This document shows positions 54,028-62,669 of a stretch of DNA of 64,000 bases, in pieces. The stretch is from NCBI GenBank assembly GCA_028289425.1, contig JANQPL010000012.1, forward strand, positions 310,001 to 374,000, read 5' to 3'. The stretch's first letter is position 1; the number at the start of each line of letters is the position of its first letter. Both the position numbers and the translations under genes were made by a program. The stretch is from Alphaproteobacteria bacterium. Its GTDB lineage: Bacteria; Pseudomonadota; Alphaproteobacteria; JANQMY01. The notes below the pieces were generated by a model that saw nothing but the letters and a program-made list of their open reading frames with translations, did not search any database and was not told the DNA's origin.

Positions 54028-54104
54028 GACCGTCCCACTCCCCCGTCCCAACCACCCGATACAGGGTACCCTTGGGGTGGTTGGGACGGGGGAGTGGGAC
54101 GGTC
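54028..54104. terminator. Perfect 30-bp inverted repeat between genes
   Basis: 54028-54057 and 54075-54104 are exact reverse complements (left arm begins GACCGTCCCACTCCCCCGTC), separated by a 17-base loop containing GGGTACCC. It starts 11 bases after the dioxygenase stop and ends 25 bases before the DUF169 start. No T-run follows. It may stop or slow transcription, or protect the upstream mRNA. Confidence 0.7.
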
Positions 54105-54129
54105 AAGTACAAAAAATCAGGAGAGTGAA

Positions 54130-54927
54130 ATGGTTGACCGCGCAAATTGTTGGGGCGACGCTGCCGAGTACGACTTCGCCCATATCGTCTCGGAACTGAA
54201 CAAATATCTGCGCCTGCGGGCAACGCCCATCGGCATGCGCCGGTTCAAGACCGAAGCGGAGCTTGAAGCGATCCCCCGCCTGCGCCGGCCCCCGGAAGGC
54301 GAGGTTTTTGCCACCGACCAGATCGTCGGTCAAAGCCGCTGGATCGGCTATACCATCGGCATCACCATGAAGAACTTGATGGGGTCACAATGCGGCGCCG
54401 TGGTGGGGCTGCACCCCCGCGATGACGACTTTATGAGCGGCGAACGTTTTAACGGTGTGTGGTACGGCACCTTGGAAGACAGCGCCCAGCATCAGGCCGA
54501 AATGAGCTGCGCGTCCTATGGCGAATACGAGGCGCTGGTGACCTCGCCGCTTACCTCCGGGCGCATCGACAATCCGGACATTTGCCTAATCTACGCAACG
54601 CCCGGCCAGATGATCACCTTCATCAATGGCCTTCAGTACAAGAACTACAAGAAGTATGAATTCACCTGTGTGGGGGAAAGTGCGTGTGCGGATAGTTGGG
54701 GCAAAGCACTGGCAACGGGTGAGCCGTCCGTGTCGATCCCGTGCTACGCGGAACGCAAGTTCGGCGGCGTGCAGGATGACGAAATGCTCATCGCCCTGCC
54801 GCCCAGTTTTCTGCCCGGCGTGGTTGAGGGTCTGGCCGCCTTGAGCAAGAATGGCTTGCGCTATCCCATCCCCAATCACGGCCTCGACAAATCGCCCATG
54901 GCCAGCATTGCGCAGAGCTACGGGTAG
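54130..54927 (+). CDS. DUF169 protein
   Basis: A 265-residue DUF169 protein: LRLRATPIGMRRFKTEAELE near the start, the cysteine segment MKNLMGSQCGAVVGLHP, CVGESACADSWGKALATGEP, and VSIPCYAERKFGGVQDDEML. The conserved cysteines hint at metal or cofactor binding. No function is established. ATG 54130 follows AGGAGAGTGAA, the same leader as the next gene, suggesting coordinated translation. Confidence 0.85.
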   Translation: MVDRANCWGDAAEYDFAHIVSELNKYLRLRATPIGMRRFKTEAELEAIPRLRRPPEGEVFATDQIVGQSRWIGYTIGITMKNLMGSQCGAVVGLHPRDDDFMSGERFNGVWYGTLEDSAQHQAEMSCASYGEYEALVTSPLTSGRIDNPDICLIYATPGQMITFINGLQYKNYKKYEFTCVGESACADSWGKALATGEPSVSIPCYAERKFGGVQDDEMLIALPPSFLPGVVEGLAALSKNGLRYPIPNHGLDKSPMASIAQSYG

Positions 54928-55011
54928 CGGTGCAATTTTGCGCCCTGAGTTGGCTTTGCGGTCCAAAGGGGAGTCATGCCATCATGGAACAAAGCGCATA
55001 AGGAGAGTGAA

Positions 55012-56280
55012 GTGGCTCAATCTCACATGCCCAATGAAAGCACCGCAGAGTTTCGAAACAATGCCTATGTACCGCCTTTTCAGTTGACCGAGGGTCAAGC
55101 GCCGCCCATCGCGGCCAATGGGGGCCTGTCTTATATGTCCTTCGACCGCAATGGCGATGCGGGCACAAGCAAGGCCATTGAAGATGCGCTACGGCTGATC
55201 GATGAGGGCGAAGGGCAGGCGATCAACGAGCTCCTGGAAAACGCACCACCTGGTCCCATCGAAACCAAATGGGGTTTGGGATTTAGGCGCTACCAGGAGT
55301 GCCTCGATTACATTCGCGCGAACAACATTGAGGCGCCCGAAGGCGGCTTGGTGATACCACTGCGCTATTCGATCCATGAAGGGCCGTCCTATTCCGTAGT
55401 GACATCTAATGCGCTGTGGCGCGATCCCGCCCGCGAGGAAGACGCACGAAAGCTGCGCAAGGATGAAATCGACACGATCCGGCGTTGCCTTTACTTCCCG
55501 CAAGTGCTGCGCGATGCGCGGCGCATTGGCGAGTACTATCCGGGCCTTGATCCCAACAGTGCCGAATGTATGGACAGGTTGGGCGTATCCCTTGCCCATT
55601 GCGAGTCCAAGTGCACGAACTTTTATGATGCCCACGAAGTGGAGCGGGTCTATTACCCGGAAATGGAAAAGCTTCTATTGGACTTCTTCCCGGATGCGAC
55701 CGATGCGCTGGTCTACAACCACGACGTCTTTGATAAGGACTACAAAGGCGACCGCACGGAGGATCAGGACAATAAAGACCCAGGCGTCAATCGGACCTAT
55801 GCGAACCTGGTCCACAATGATTTGAACGACAATAGCGGCCGCGTGCGCTGCCGCGAATTGCTCACGCAGAACCTGCGGAACTTCGGCCGGGAACAGCACT
55901 ACACGGAAGAAGAAGCCGACGCCAAAATGTCCCGGCGTTTCATGTCGATTAATTTGGCGAAGCCCATGGAAACGGTGAAGCAAAACCCGTTTGTGCTGTG
56001 CGCGTGGCCTTCCTTTGCCGATCAGCCCTACATCACCAATTATCGTATCTATGACGACCGGGTGGGGGAGACGACGCGCTTTACGTTCCGCCCGGAACAT
56101 GAGTGGTATTGGTTCCCGGAACAAACACCCACCGAAGTCTCCATGTTAAAATGCTACGACTCGGTTACGGACGGTAGCGTGTCGCGCTGGTCGTTCCACA
56201 CGGCCGCCATCGATCCGAACCAGCCAGACGATGCACCCTGCCGCAAGAACCTGGTGGTGAGATCATTCGTGTTTTTCTAA
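55012..56280 (+). CDS. CmcJ/NvfI-like putative iron oxygenase
   Basis: A 422-residue protein resembling the CmcJ/NvfI family (related to the 7-methoxylation component of cephamycin synthesis and fungal non-haem oxygenases). The core has TYANLVHNDLNDNSG (HxD-like), the INLAKPMETVKQNPF pattern replacing the usual INVWRP, EHEWYWFPEQTPTEVSMLKCYD, and an R-x4-R ending. About 170 N-terminal residues precede it. GTG 55012 follows AGGAGAGTGAA; the longer frame to 54976 is less likely. Substrate unknown. Confidence 0.75.
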   Translation: MAQSHMPNESTAEFRNNAYVPPFQLTEGQAPPIAANGGLSYMSFDRNGDAGTSKAIEDALRLIDEGEGQAINELLENAPPGPIETKWGLGFRRYQECLDYIRANNIEAPEGGLVIPLRYSIHEGPSYSVVTSNALWRDPAREEDARKLRKDEIDTIRRCLYFPQVLRDARRIGEYYPGLDPNSAECMDRLGVSLAHCESKCTNFYDAHEVERVYYPEMEKLLLDFFPDATDALVYNHDVFDKDYKGDRTEDQDNKDPGVNRTYANLVHNDLNDNSGRVRCRELLTQNLRNFGREQHYTEEEADAKMSRRFMSINLAKPMETVKQNPFVLCAWPSFADQPYITNYRIYDDRVGETTRFTFRPEHEWYWFPEQTPTEVSMLKCYDSVTDGSVSRWSFHTAAIDPNQPDDAPCRKNLVVRSFVFF

Positions 56281-56315
56281 ACGTCCGGAAACTGATGGAC
56301 CCGCGCCGCCTTAGA

Positions 56316-56348
56316 GCCGTTTTGCATTTGATCGAATCGCAAAACGGC
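56316..56348. terminator. Hairpin between convergent genes
   Basis: GCCGTTTTGC and GCAAAACGGC form a perfect 10-bp stem, 36 bases after the CmcJ-like stop. A T-rich tract (TTCTTTGTTTTG) follows on the plus strand. It can serve as a terminator for the plus-strand operon. The surrounding 140 bases look like a common alphaproteobacterial intergenic repeat. Confidence 0.6.
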
Positions 56349-56424
56349 TTCGGATTCTTTGTTTTGCGCGTTTCCGGACGGTGAACCGCCAATATCGGAT
56401 TTTGGCACTTCACCTGGAAACGCT

Positions 56425-58044
56425 CTAGCCGAACATAATGTCGCTATAACCGCGTTCTGCGGCCTGCTTCAGCCGAGCGGCGTATTTTGGGCCGGTGCCG
56501 AAAAAGGCCTGATAGCGCACTTTGCCTACTTCCCGGCCGGCCACGTTGGAATTGTAGCCCGTGAACCAACCCTGGCTCTTTCTCAAGAGCAGCCCGTCAT
56601 AAGCTTTCTTGACTTCGTGCTGCCATTCCTGCTCGCCATCGGCCCCTGCCTCGAGGCGGGTGATGCCGTTGGCGATCGCATGCTGGAGAAGGTCCGTCAC
56701 CCAGTTAACGCCCGTTTCGATGGCGCGGGGATAGTTTGTGGAGCCCGAAGCACTTTGGGGGCCCGCAACCATCATCATGTTGGGAAAGCCTTTTGTCAGT
56801 ATACCGAGATAAGTGCTGGGTCCGTCCCGCCATTTGTCGCCCAACGACGCTCCGTCCACGCCGCGGATTTTCATTCGGTCGAACGCTCCCGTCACCGCAT
56901 CGAAACCGGTCGCGTAAACGATCACATCGAGGTCATAATGGGAATTGGCGGTCTGAATGCCCGTCGACGTAATGCGTTCAATGGGTGTTTCGGTGATGTC
57001 CACCAAATGCACATTGTCTCTATTATACGTTTCGAAGTAGTGGGTCTCGAGCGGAAGGCGTTGCATGCCAAAGCCGTGATCTTTCGGGATCAGCTTTTCG
57101 GCCACTTTGGGATCATGGACGCGCTGGCGAATACGGTTCGCCACATAGTCGGAGATTTCCTTGTTGGCCTCTTCGTCGATGAAGATCTCCCGGAAGTTTG
57201 CGGCTAGCAGGGCAAAGCCCGGCGAGGCATAAAGCTTGTCCCACAGGGCGATGCGCTCTTCTTTGGGCACATTCCAAAAACCGCGCCGGTCGGGCACATG
57301 CTCGAACCCACCGGGTGAGATGGCACAATTGGCGAAGATCTCATCATACCGGCTTCGGATCTCCGCCATTTCCTCTTCGGAAATGGGCGAGTTGTTGAGC
57401 GGCGTGCTCCAATTAGGGCGGCGCTGAAATACCGTCAGCTCACTGACTTTATCGGCAATTTCGGCAATCACCTGAATGCCTGTGGCGCCGGTGCCGATCA
57501 CGCCCACACGCTTTCCTGCGAGCGGAACGGGTTCCTTGGGCCACCAATAGGTGTGAAACGAGGGGCCCGCAAAATCGTCCATACCTTTGATACGCGGCGG
57601 CGTCGGCGCCGATAAAACGCCGATCCCGGTAATGACAAACCGGGCCGTGTATTTGTCCCCATTTTGAAGCTCGAGATGCCACTGAAGCGCGTCTTCATCC
57701 CACGTCATCGCTTCGACCCGGGCGTTGAATCGCATGTGGCTCCTCAAATCGAACTTGTCGGCCACATGGTTCAGATAGCGCAGGTTCTCCGGCTGTGATG
57801 AAAAGCGTTCCGTCCAATGCCACTCGTCCAGCAATTCTTGCGAAAAAGAATAGCCGTAGGTGTAACTTTCAGAATCGAAGCGGGCGCCGGGATAACGGTT
57901 GCGGTACCACGTGCCGCCCAGATCCTCGTCGCCCTCCAGCACGATGGAGTCGATGCCGAGATCCGTCAGCCGCTTGATCTGATAGATACCGGCGACGCCG
58001 GCGCCGATGACAATGACGTCGAAGTGTCGTTTCTCCGTTGTCAT
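56425..58044 (-). CDS. Baeyer-Villiger-type flavin monooxygenase
   Basis: A 539-residue FAD/NADPH monooxygenase that would insert oxygen next to a ketone or oxidise a heteroatom. The FAD motif is VIVIGAGVAGIYQIKRL, the Baeyer-Villiger fingerprint F-x-G-x3-H-x3-W is FAGPSFHTYWW, and the NADPH motif is VGVIGTGATGIQV. Residues GTWYRNRYPGARFDSES also match. Followed, on the same strand, by tetR upstream at 58079. Substrate unknown. Confidence 0.93.
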   Translation of the reverse strand: MTTEKRHFDVIVIGAGVAGIYQIKRLTDLGIDSIVLEGDEDLGGTWYRNRYPGARFDSESYTYGYSFSQELLDEWHWTERFSSQPENLRYLNHVADKFDLRSHMRFNARVEAMTWDEDALQWHLELQNGDKYTARFVITGIGVLSAPTPPRIKGMDDFAGPSFHTYWWPKEPVPLAGKRVGVIGTGATGIQVIAEIADKVSELTVFQRRPNWSTPLNNSPISEEEMAEIRSRYDEIFANCAISPGGFEHVPDRRGFWNVPKEERIALWDKLYASPGFALLAANFREIFIDEEANKEISDYVANRIRQRVHDPKVAEKLIPKDHGFGMQRLPLETHYFETYNRDNVHLVDITETPIERITSTGIQTANSHYDLDVIVYATGFDAVTGAFDRMKIRGVDGASLGDKWRDGPSTYLGILTKGFPNMMMVAGPQSASGSTNYPRAIETGVNWVTDLLQHAIANGITRLEAGADGEQEWQHEVKKAYDGLLLRKSQGWFTGYNSNVAGREVGKVRYQAFFGTGPKYAARLKQAAERGYSDIMFG

Positions 58045-58078
58045 GAACTTGATGCCTCACTCATTTGATTCTGTTGAC

Positions 58079-58684
58079 TCAGTTGAGTTCTAGAATGCCC
58101 GCGATCGCTTCTTCAAGGGTCGTGTCCGGGTTTGCGTGCTGATACGCGCCATGCAGCCAAAGTGTCGCAAGCCCGTGAGCGGATGCCCAAAGCGACGAGG
58201 CCAGCAGATTTGGATCCGCATTGGGCTTCCAACCCTCCGCCTGCGCTTGCCTGACAAGCCAAAGAAACCTGTCCGATGCGGAACGTCTTTCGTGGCGCAG
58301 AGCTTCATTGTTCAGGTCAAGCGTGCTGGTGCGGATGACCAGCGAAAACAGCCCAGGATGTTTGAGCGCATAGTTCACATAGGCGCGGGTCGCCGTCGCA
58401 AGGGGCTCTCTCGGATCACTCCCCTGAGATGTGCGTGACACGGCCGCCGCAATTTCGGTCGCCACCGTCCTGTAGCCGACAGCCGCCACTTCGGCCTTGA
58501 GGTCATCCAGATTTTCGAAATGGCGGGCAGGGGCGCCGTGCGAAACACCGGCCCCGCGGGCCACGGCACGCAAAGTCAAGGCATCGATGCCCTGTGTTTC
58601 CAGGATGTCGAGGGCCACCGACACCAGTTTTGCACGCAACCCTCCTTGATTGGCCGGCGTTTGCGATATCAATTCGGTTTCCAT
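58079..58684 (-). CDS. TetR-family transcriptional regulator
   Basis: A 201-residue TetR repressor. The helix-turn-helix is VALDILETQGIDALTLRAVARG plus GVSHGAPARHFENLDDL; the rest is the ligand-binding domain (EIAAAVSRTSQG on). ATG 58684 is immediately at the edge of the palindromic promoter, so the messenger would be leaderless. It is divergent from the P450 gene and the BVMO gene follows 34 bases later on its strand, so it likely controls both sides. Confidence 0.92.
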   Translation of the reverse strand: METELISQTPANQGGLRAKLVSVALDILETQGIDALTLRAVARGAGVSHGAPARHFENLDDLKAEVAAVGYRTVATEIAAAVSRTSQGSDPREPLATATRAYVNYALKHPGLFSLVIRTSTLDLNNEALRHERRSASDRFLWLVRQAQAEGWKPNADPNLLASSLWASAHGLATLWLHGAYQHANPDTTLEEAIAGILELN

Positions 58685-58722
58685 GTTGACACTGTCTACA
58701 GAGGTGTGTAGACAGTGTCAAC
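58685..58722. promoter_or_regulatory. TetR operator overlapping two divergent promoters
   Basis: Perfect inverted repeat: GTTGACACTGTCTAC (58685-58699) and GTAGACAGTGTCAAC (58708-58722), 8-base centre. Each arm holds a TTGACA -35 box and a TAGACA -10 box of the opposite promoter: rightward -35 58686-58691 and -10 58709-58714, leftward -35 58721-58716 and -10 58698-58693, both with 17-base spacers. A TetR dimer bound here would block both genes. Confidence 0.85.
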
Positions 58723-58751
58723 AGTAATCACCACGAAGGATTAAGCGCAGC

Positions 58752-60077
58752 ATGGGAGAAGCCGTTCAAACTCTGACGCTGGAGCGCCCAAAGCTCAATT
58801 ATCGCAAGCCTGCGCGGCCCAATTATCTCCAGCTCGACGACCCTGTTCCCCTGGCTGAGGACATCGCGTTAGAGACGATGGATTTGGTGGATGTGGAGAT
58901 TTGGCGGCAAAACAAAATGTGGGACCGCTTCGCCCGTCTGCGCAAGGAAGATCCGCTGCACTGGACGCCCGAAAGCATCTCGGGGCCCTATTGGTCCGTG
59001 ACCAAGTACAAAGACGTGATGGCGATCGACACTGACCACGCACGCTTTTCGTCGGAGGCCAAATATGGCGGCATCGTTTTGGGCCCGCCGGCAAAGAACT
59101 TTGAAGCCACCAGCTTCATCACGTCGGATGAGCCTGTCCACTCTATTCAACGCAAAACGGTCCAACCCGGTGTTGCGCCGGACATGCTGCAGAAATACGA
59201 GCCGCTGATCCGAAGCCGCACGCAAAAAGTTCTGGATAGCTTGCCGGTCGGTGTGCCCTTCGATTGGGTCGACGCGGTTTCCATCGAATTGACCGGTATG
59301 ATGCTCGCCACGCTGTTTGGGTTTCCGCAAGCGCGCCGGCGGCAACTCACCCGCTGGTCAGATATCGCCACGAATCCCTTCGACAAAGATGTATGCCCCG
59401 GCGGCCGGGACCAGTGGCAACGCGAAATTGGAGAGTGCCTCAACACATTCTCCGCCATTTTCGAAGAACGCAAAACCACGGAACCCGCTCCCGATTTGAT
59501 GAGCCTGCTGGCCCATGGACCCTCAACCCGTGACCTGGACCTGCAGGGATTGTTGGGCAACGTCTTACTGTTGATTGTCGGCGGCAACGACACGACGCGC
59601 AATTCCATGTCGGGCGGTGTTTATGCCCTCAACAAATTCCCGGACCAGTACGAAAAGGTGAAGGCGGACCCAAGCCTGATCCCCAATATGGTGTCGGAGA
59701 TCATCCGCTGGCAGACGCCGTTGTCCTATATGCGGCGCACGGCACTGGAAGACGTGGAGATGCACGGCAAGACCATCAAAAAGGGTGATCAGATTGCCAT
59801 GTGGTACATCTCTGCCAACCGTGACGAGGATTTCTGGGAGGAAGATCCCGACCGCCTGATCATCGACCGCAAACAGGCGCGCAATCAAATCTCATTTGGG
59901 TTCGGCATCCATCGATGTGTGGGCAATCGCCTGGCCGAACTGCAACTGCGAATCCTGTGGGAGGAGTTGCTTGAGCGGTTCGAGCATGTGGAGGTGATCG
60001 ACGAACCCAATTTCGTCCCCAATTCATTTGTCCACGGCTATAGCTGGCTGCCGGTGGTGTGCCACCGGAAAAACTAG
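58752..60077 (+). CDS. Cytochrome P450, CYP153-like
   Basis: A 441-residue P450 with the I-helix LLIVGGNDTTRNSM, the ExxR in EIIRW, and the haem-cysteine loop FGFGIHRCVGNRLAELQ. The C-terminal pattern HRCVGNRLAELQLRILWEELLERF matches CYP153 enzymes, which hydroxylate the terminal carbon of medium-chain alkanes and related chains. No ferredoxin or reductase is in the window, so electron donors come from elsewhere. Overlaps the convergent DUF5071 gene by four bases. Confidence 0.9.
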   Translation: MGEAVQTLTLERPKLNYRKPARPNYLQLDDPVPLAEDIALETMDLVDVEIWRQNKMWDRFARLRKEDPLHWTPESISGPYWSVTKYKDVMAIDTDHARFSSEAKYGGIVLGPPAKNFEATSFITSDEPVHSIQRKTVQPGVAPDMLQKYEPLIRSRTQKVLDSLPVGVPFDWVDAVSIELTGMMLATLFGFPQARRRQLTRWSDIATNPFDKDVCPGGRDQWQREIGECLNTFSAIFEERKTTEPAPDLMSLLAHGPSTRDLDLQGLLGNVLLLIVGGNDTTRNSMSGGVYALNKFPDQYEKVKADPSLIPNMVSEIIRWQTPLSYMRRTALEDVEMHGKTIKKGDQIAMWYISANRDEDFWEEDPDRLIIDRKQARNQISFGFGIHRCVGNRLAELQLRILWEELLERFEHVEVIDEPNFVPNSFVHGYSWLPVVCHRKN

Positions 60078-60463
60078 TCACCCCAAGTTTGCAGCAGAAT
60101 GCGTGCGGCTTCGTCGACAGTGGCGGCCCGTTCTGCGTCTGTGGGGTGGGTCGCCATACGCTCAACGGCGGGGCGGAGCAAACGACGCACTTCCGGTCGA
60201 AGATAGGGTGCCAAGGTGACCAAGATTGCCACTTTCCATTCTTCATCGGTCGACGCGAACACAACCATCAGATGGGGGGCGATGTCCGGTCCCGCTTGCG
60301 CGAGCAGCGGCACCAGCTTTTCCGCCACCGGCCAGGTGGGATCCTTCACCCACTCAAGCAGCTCGGCAAAGATATCTCCCAAAGCCGGGTATCCAGCGCG
60401 AACCGCCAGGTCGACCGCCGCCAGATCCCCTTTGTGTTTGGGAACACAATCGCGCAAATTCAT
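60074..60463 (-). CDS. DUF5071-like HEAT-repeat protein
   Basis: A 129-residue, all-helical protein: PKHKGDLAAVDLAVRAGYPAL, then LLEWVKDPTWPVAEKLVPLL and EEWKVAILVTLAPYLRPEV. The pattern LxWxxDxxWPVA is that of DUF5071, short HEAT-like helices. Function unknown, perhaps protein binding. Convergent with the P450. Confidence 0.75.
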   Translation of the reverse strand: MNLRDCVPKHKGDLAAVDLAVRAGYPALGDIFAELLEWVKDPTWPVAEKLVPLLAQAGPDIAPHLMVVFASTDEEWKVAILVTLAPYLRPEVRRLLRPAVERMATHPTDAERAATVDEAARILLQTWGD

Positions 60464-60502
60464 GGGCCGAATTATGCCATTTGGGCCGGGAAGAGACCAG
60501 GT

Positions 60503-61498
60503 TCACTCAGAGTTGTGACGATCGTTCCGCGCAACATGCGGAACGCTGTCTCGATAGAAGGGCCACAATAGGGGCGCGAACGCTTCTGCCCAAAAGTTCG
60601 TAGGCAGAGGATTATCTGTGACACCCGCGGGCACTTTCCGGTCGGCTTCCGTCGGCGGCGTGTACGTCCCGAAAAGCTGATCGAAGAGTGGCGTCACATT
60701 GGCATAGTTGCTATTGCCCTTGATGGGATCGGCCATGTGATGAATGCGGTGAACCTGAGGGGTCAGGATCAGCCGGTGCAAAAATGTGGGTATTCGGGCA
60801 TCCATATTCGCGTGCGCAGGAATTCCCAACATCGTCACCACCGCACCGTGCCACAAAATGAACTCGGCCGGTGCGCCCAACAGCAAGAGCGGCATATAGG
60901 CGACAACAAAACGAGCCGCCATATCGGCTACGTTGTTGCGGGACGATTTGATGGTGTTGAGCCGTGATGCGGAATGGTGGACGAAGTGAAGCGGCCACAA
61001 GAATCCAATTTCGTGCTCCAATCGATGGCGCCAGTAATCAAGTCCCTCGGCGATCATTATGGCAATTCCCAACTGGACCGCCATAGGCCAATGATGGGGC
61101 CAGATCGAACCCCATATTTGGTCAGCTTCCGGAGCAAACGTGTATCCGGCGACCGCAAACAGAGGGGTTGCCAACACGAAGCCCAGCCGCTCGCCAAAAG
61201 CGGAGGAAACAAATGTGTGCCCCAAATCGCGGACGAGCGATGGGTCGCCCATAGTGGTCCAGTCGGCCCGATAAGGGATGATCGTTTCCAATATCAGGCT
61301 GACGACAACAGCACCGGCTGCGATGCCGAAAAACCACAAAGGGCTTAGTCCGCCGCCATAGATCTCCGCGGCGAGAAATGCGGCGCCCATGCCCAAAACC
61401 AATAAGGGCCAGCCGAATAACGCAGTCACCCGGCGCCGAACGGTTTGTCGGGAAGCTGTGATTGTTGCGCCAGAGCCAGCGCCTTGTGAATGAGACAA
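60503..61498 (-). CDS. Sterol desaturase/fatty acid hydroxylase family protein
   Basis: A 331-residue membrane di-iron oxidase. The histidine boxes are DYWRHRLEHE, HFVHHSASR and VHRIHHM, as in the fatty acid hydroxylase superfamily, which oxidises lipids. About four membrane spans lie in residues 30-180. Together with the P450 and BVMO it forms a lipid- or hydrocarbon-oxidising neighbourhood, by inference. Possible start codons lie at 61498 and 12 bases inside. Confidence 0.9.
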   Translation of the reverse strand: MSHSQGAGSGATITASRQTVRRRVTALFGWPLLVLGMGAAFLAAEIYGGGLSPLWFFGIAAGAVVVSLILETIIPYRADWTTMGDPSLVRDLGHTFVSSAFGERLGFVLATPLFAVAGYTFAPEADQIWGSIWPHHWPMAVQLGIAIMIAEGLDYWRHRLEHEIGFLWPLHFVHHSASRLNTIKSSRNNVADMAARFVVAYMPLLLLGAPAEFILWHGAVVTMLGIPAHANMDARIPTFLHRLILTPQVHRIHHMADPIKGNSNYANVTPLFDQLFGTYTPPTEADRKVPAGVTDNPLPTNFWAEAFAPLLWPFYRDSVPHVARNDRHNSE

Positions 61499-61599
61499 CG
61501 GAGTGCCTGCCTTTGGTACCTATCGAGGCGCATATAGGAAAGCCGAGAGGCCATTACAATTGTTAAACCGCACGGACACAGGTGGGGGGAAGCCGGTTT

Positions 61600-61887
61600 T
61601 TAGTCGTCGGGCGCGTCGCCGTCCACGTCTCTGCGGGCGGGTCTGCGCCGCCGTTGATAGGACCCTTGATTGACGCCACCGCCCAACTGCCGGCGGCGGT
61701 GCCGCCGTGCTTGCCGGCGCGTAACGAAATAAGTGATGAAGAAGCCGACAATAATACCCGCGGCGATGAAGTTCTCCGTTTCAATGCAATAGGCAAACGC
61801 CCCAAACGCAGCAAACAACACGGCCACCTGCACCAATTCAGGCAGGTTGAGAAATCCAAGCATGGTGGGCGGCGGCCGTTCGGTCAT
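61600..61887 (-). CDS. Small membrane protein with basic tail
   Basis: A 95-residue protein: two hydrophobic segments (LVQVAVLFAAFGAFAYCI and AAGIIVGFFITYFVT), then a strongly basic tail (RRQARRHRRRQLGG) and Arg/Asp repeats. No family known. Isolated between the hydroxylase and the response regulator. Confidence 0.55.
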   Translation of the reverse strand: MTERPPPTMLGFLNLPELVQVAVLFAAFGAFAYCIETENFIAAGIIVGFFITYFVTRRQARRHRRRQLGGGVNQGSYQRRRRPARRDVDGDAPDD

Positions 61888-61991
61888 AGGGGGGATCTTG
61901 GCTCTCTTTTGACGGGCTCGTTCATTCTTTAGCAGTCGTCAGATGCGTGCAACCGACAATCCGATGCGTGCGGGGCGCCGCCGGACCAGGA

Positions 61992-62669
61992 TCAATAACC
62001 CACATCTTGGGTGCCGGGTTGGATGAGACCGCTCTCATACGCAAATACGACGGCTTGCGCCCGGTCGCGCAGGCCCAGTTTAGAGAGGATGCTTGACACA
62101 TGCGTCTTCACCGTCGCTTCCCCCACAAAAAGCCGCTCGGCAATTTCTAGATTGTTGAGACCTTGGGCGACCGCCACCAACACTTCGCGCTCGCGTTTGG
62201 TAAGGCGCTCAAGACGCTCGGCAATCTGGTTGTCCAAGGAAAGGCGGTCAGAAAATTTGTCGATGAGCCGGCGGGTGATGGTGGGCGCCAAAAGCGCACC
62301 GCCGTCCGCGACCGTGCGGACCGCGGCCACCAGTTCTTCCGGCGGGATGTCTTTCAGCACAAATCCGCTGGCGCCAGCACGCAGGGCCTTAAAGACATAT
62401 TCGTCGGGATCGAAGGTGGTGAGAATGACGACCCGCACGGGCCAATCTGCCTTTGCGAGAATATGCGCGGTGGCTTCGAGCCCGTCCATCTCCGGCATGC
62501 GAACGTCCATCAGGATGACATCGGGCCGGTGCAGATCGGCCGCGTCGATCGCCTCGCGCCCTGTACCGGCTTCGGCCACCACCTCAATGTCGTCTTGATG
62601 GTTGAGCACCATGGCAAATCCGCCCCGCACCAAGGCCTGATCGTCCACAACGGCGACTCGGATGGTCAT
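61992..62669 (-). CDS. NarL/LuxR-type response regulator
   Basis: A 225-residue response regulator. Receiver: VAVVDDQALVRGGFAMVLNH, phospho-aspartate in DVILMDVRMPEMDG. Output: LTKREREVLVAVAQGLNNLE and VKTHVSSILSKLGLRDRAQA, a LuxR helix-turn-helix. Start overlaps the kinase stop by four bases. Confidence 0.94.
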   Translation of the reverse strand: MTIRVAVVDDQALVRGGFAMVLNHQDDIEVVAEAGTGREAIDAADLHRPDVILMDVRMPEMDGLEATAHILAKADWPVRVVILTTFDPDEYVFKALRAGASGFVLKDIPPEELVAAVRTVADGGALLAPTITRRLIDKFSDRLSLDNQIAERLERLTKREREVLVAVAQGLNNLEIAERLFVGEATVKTHVSSILSKLGLRDRAQAVVFAYESGLIQPGTQDVGY

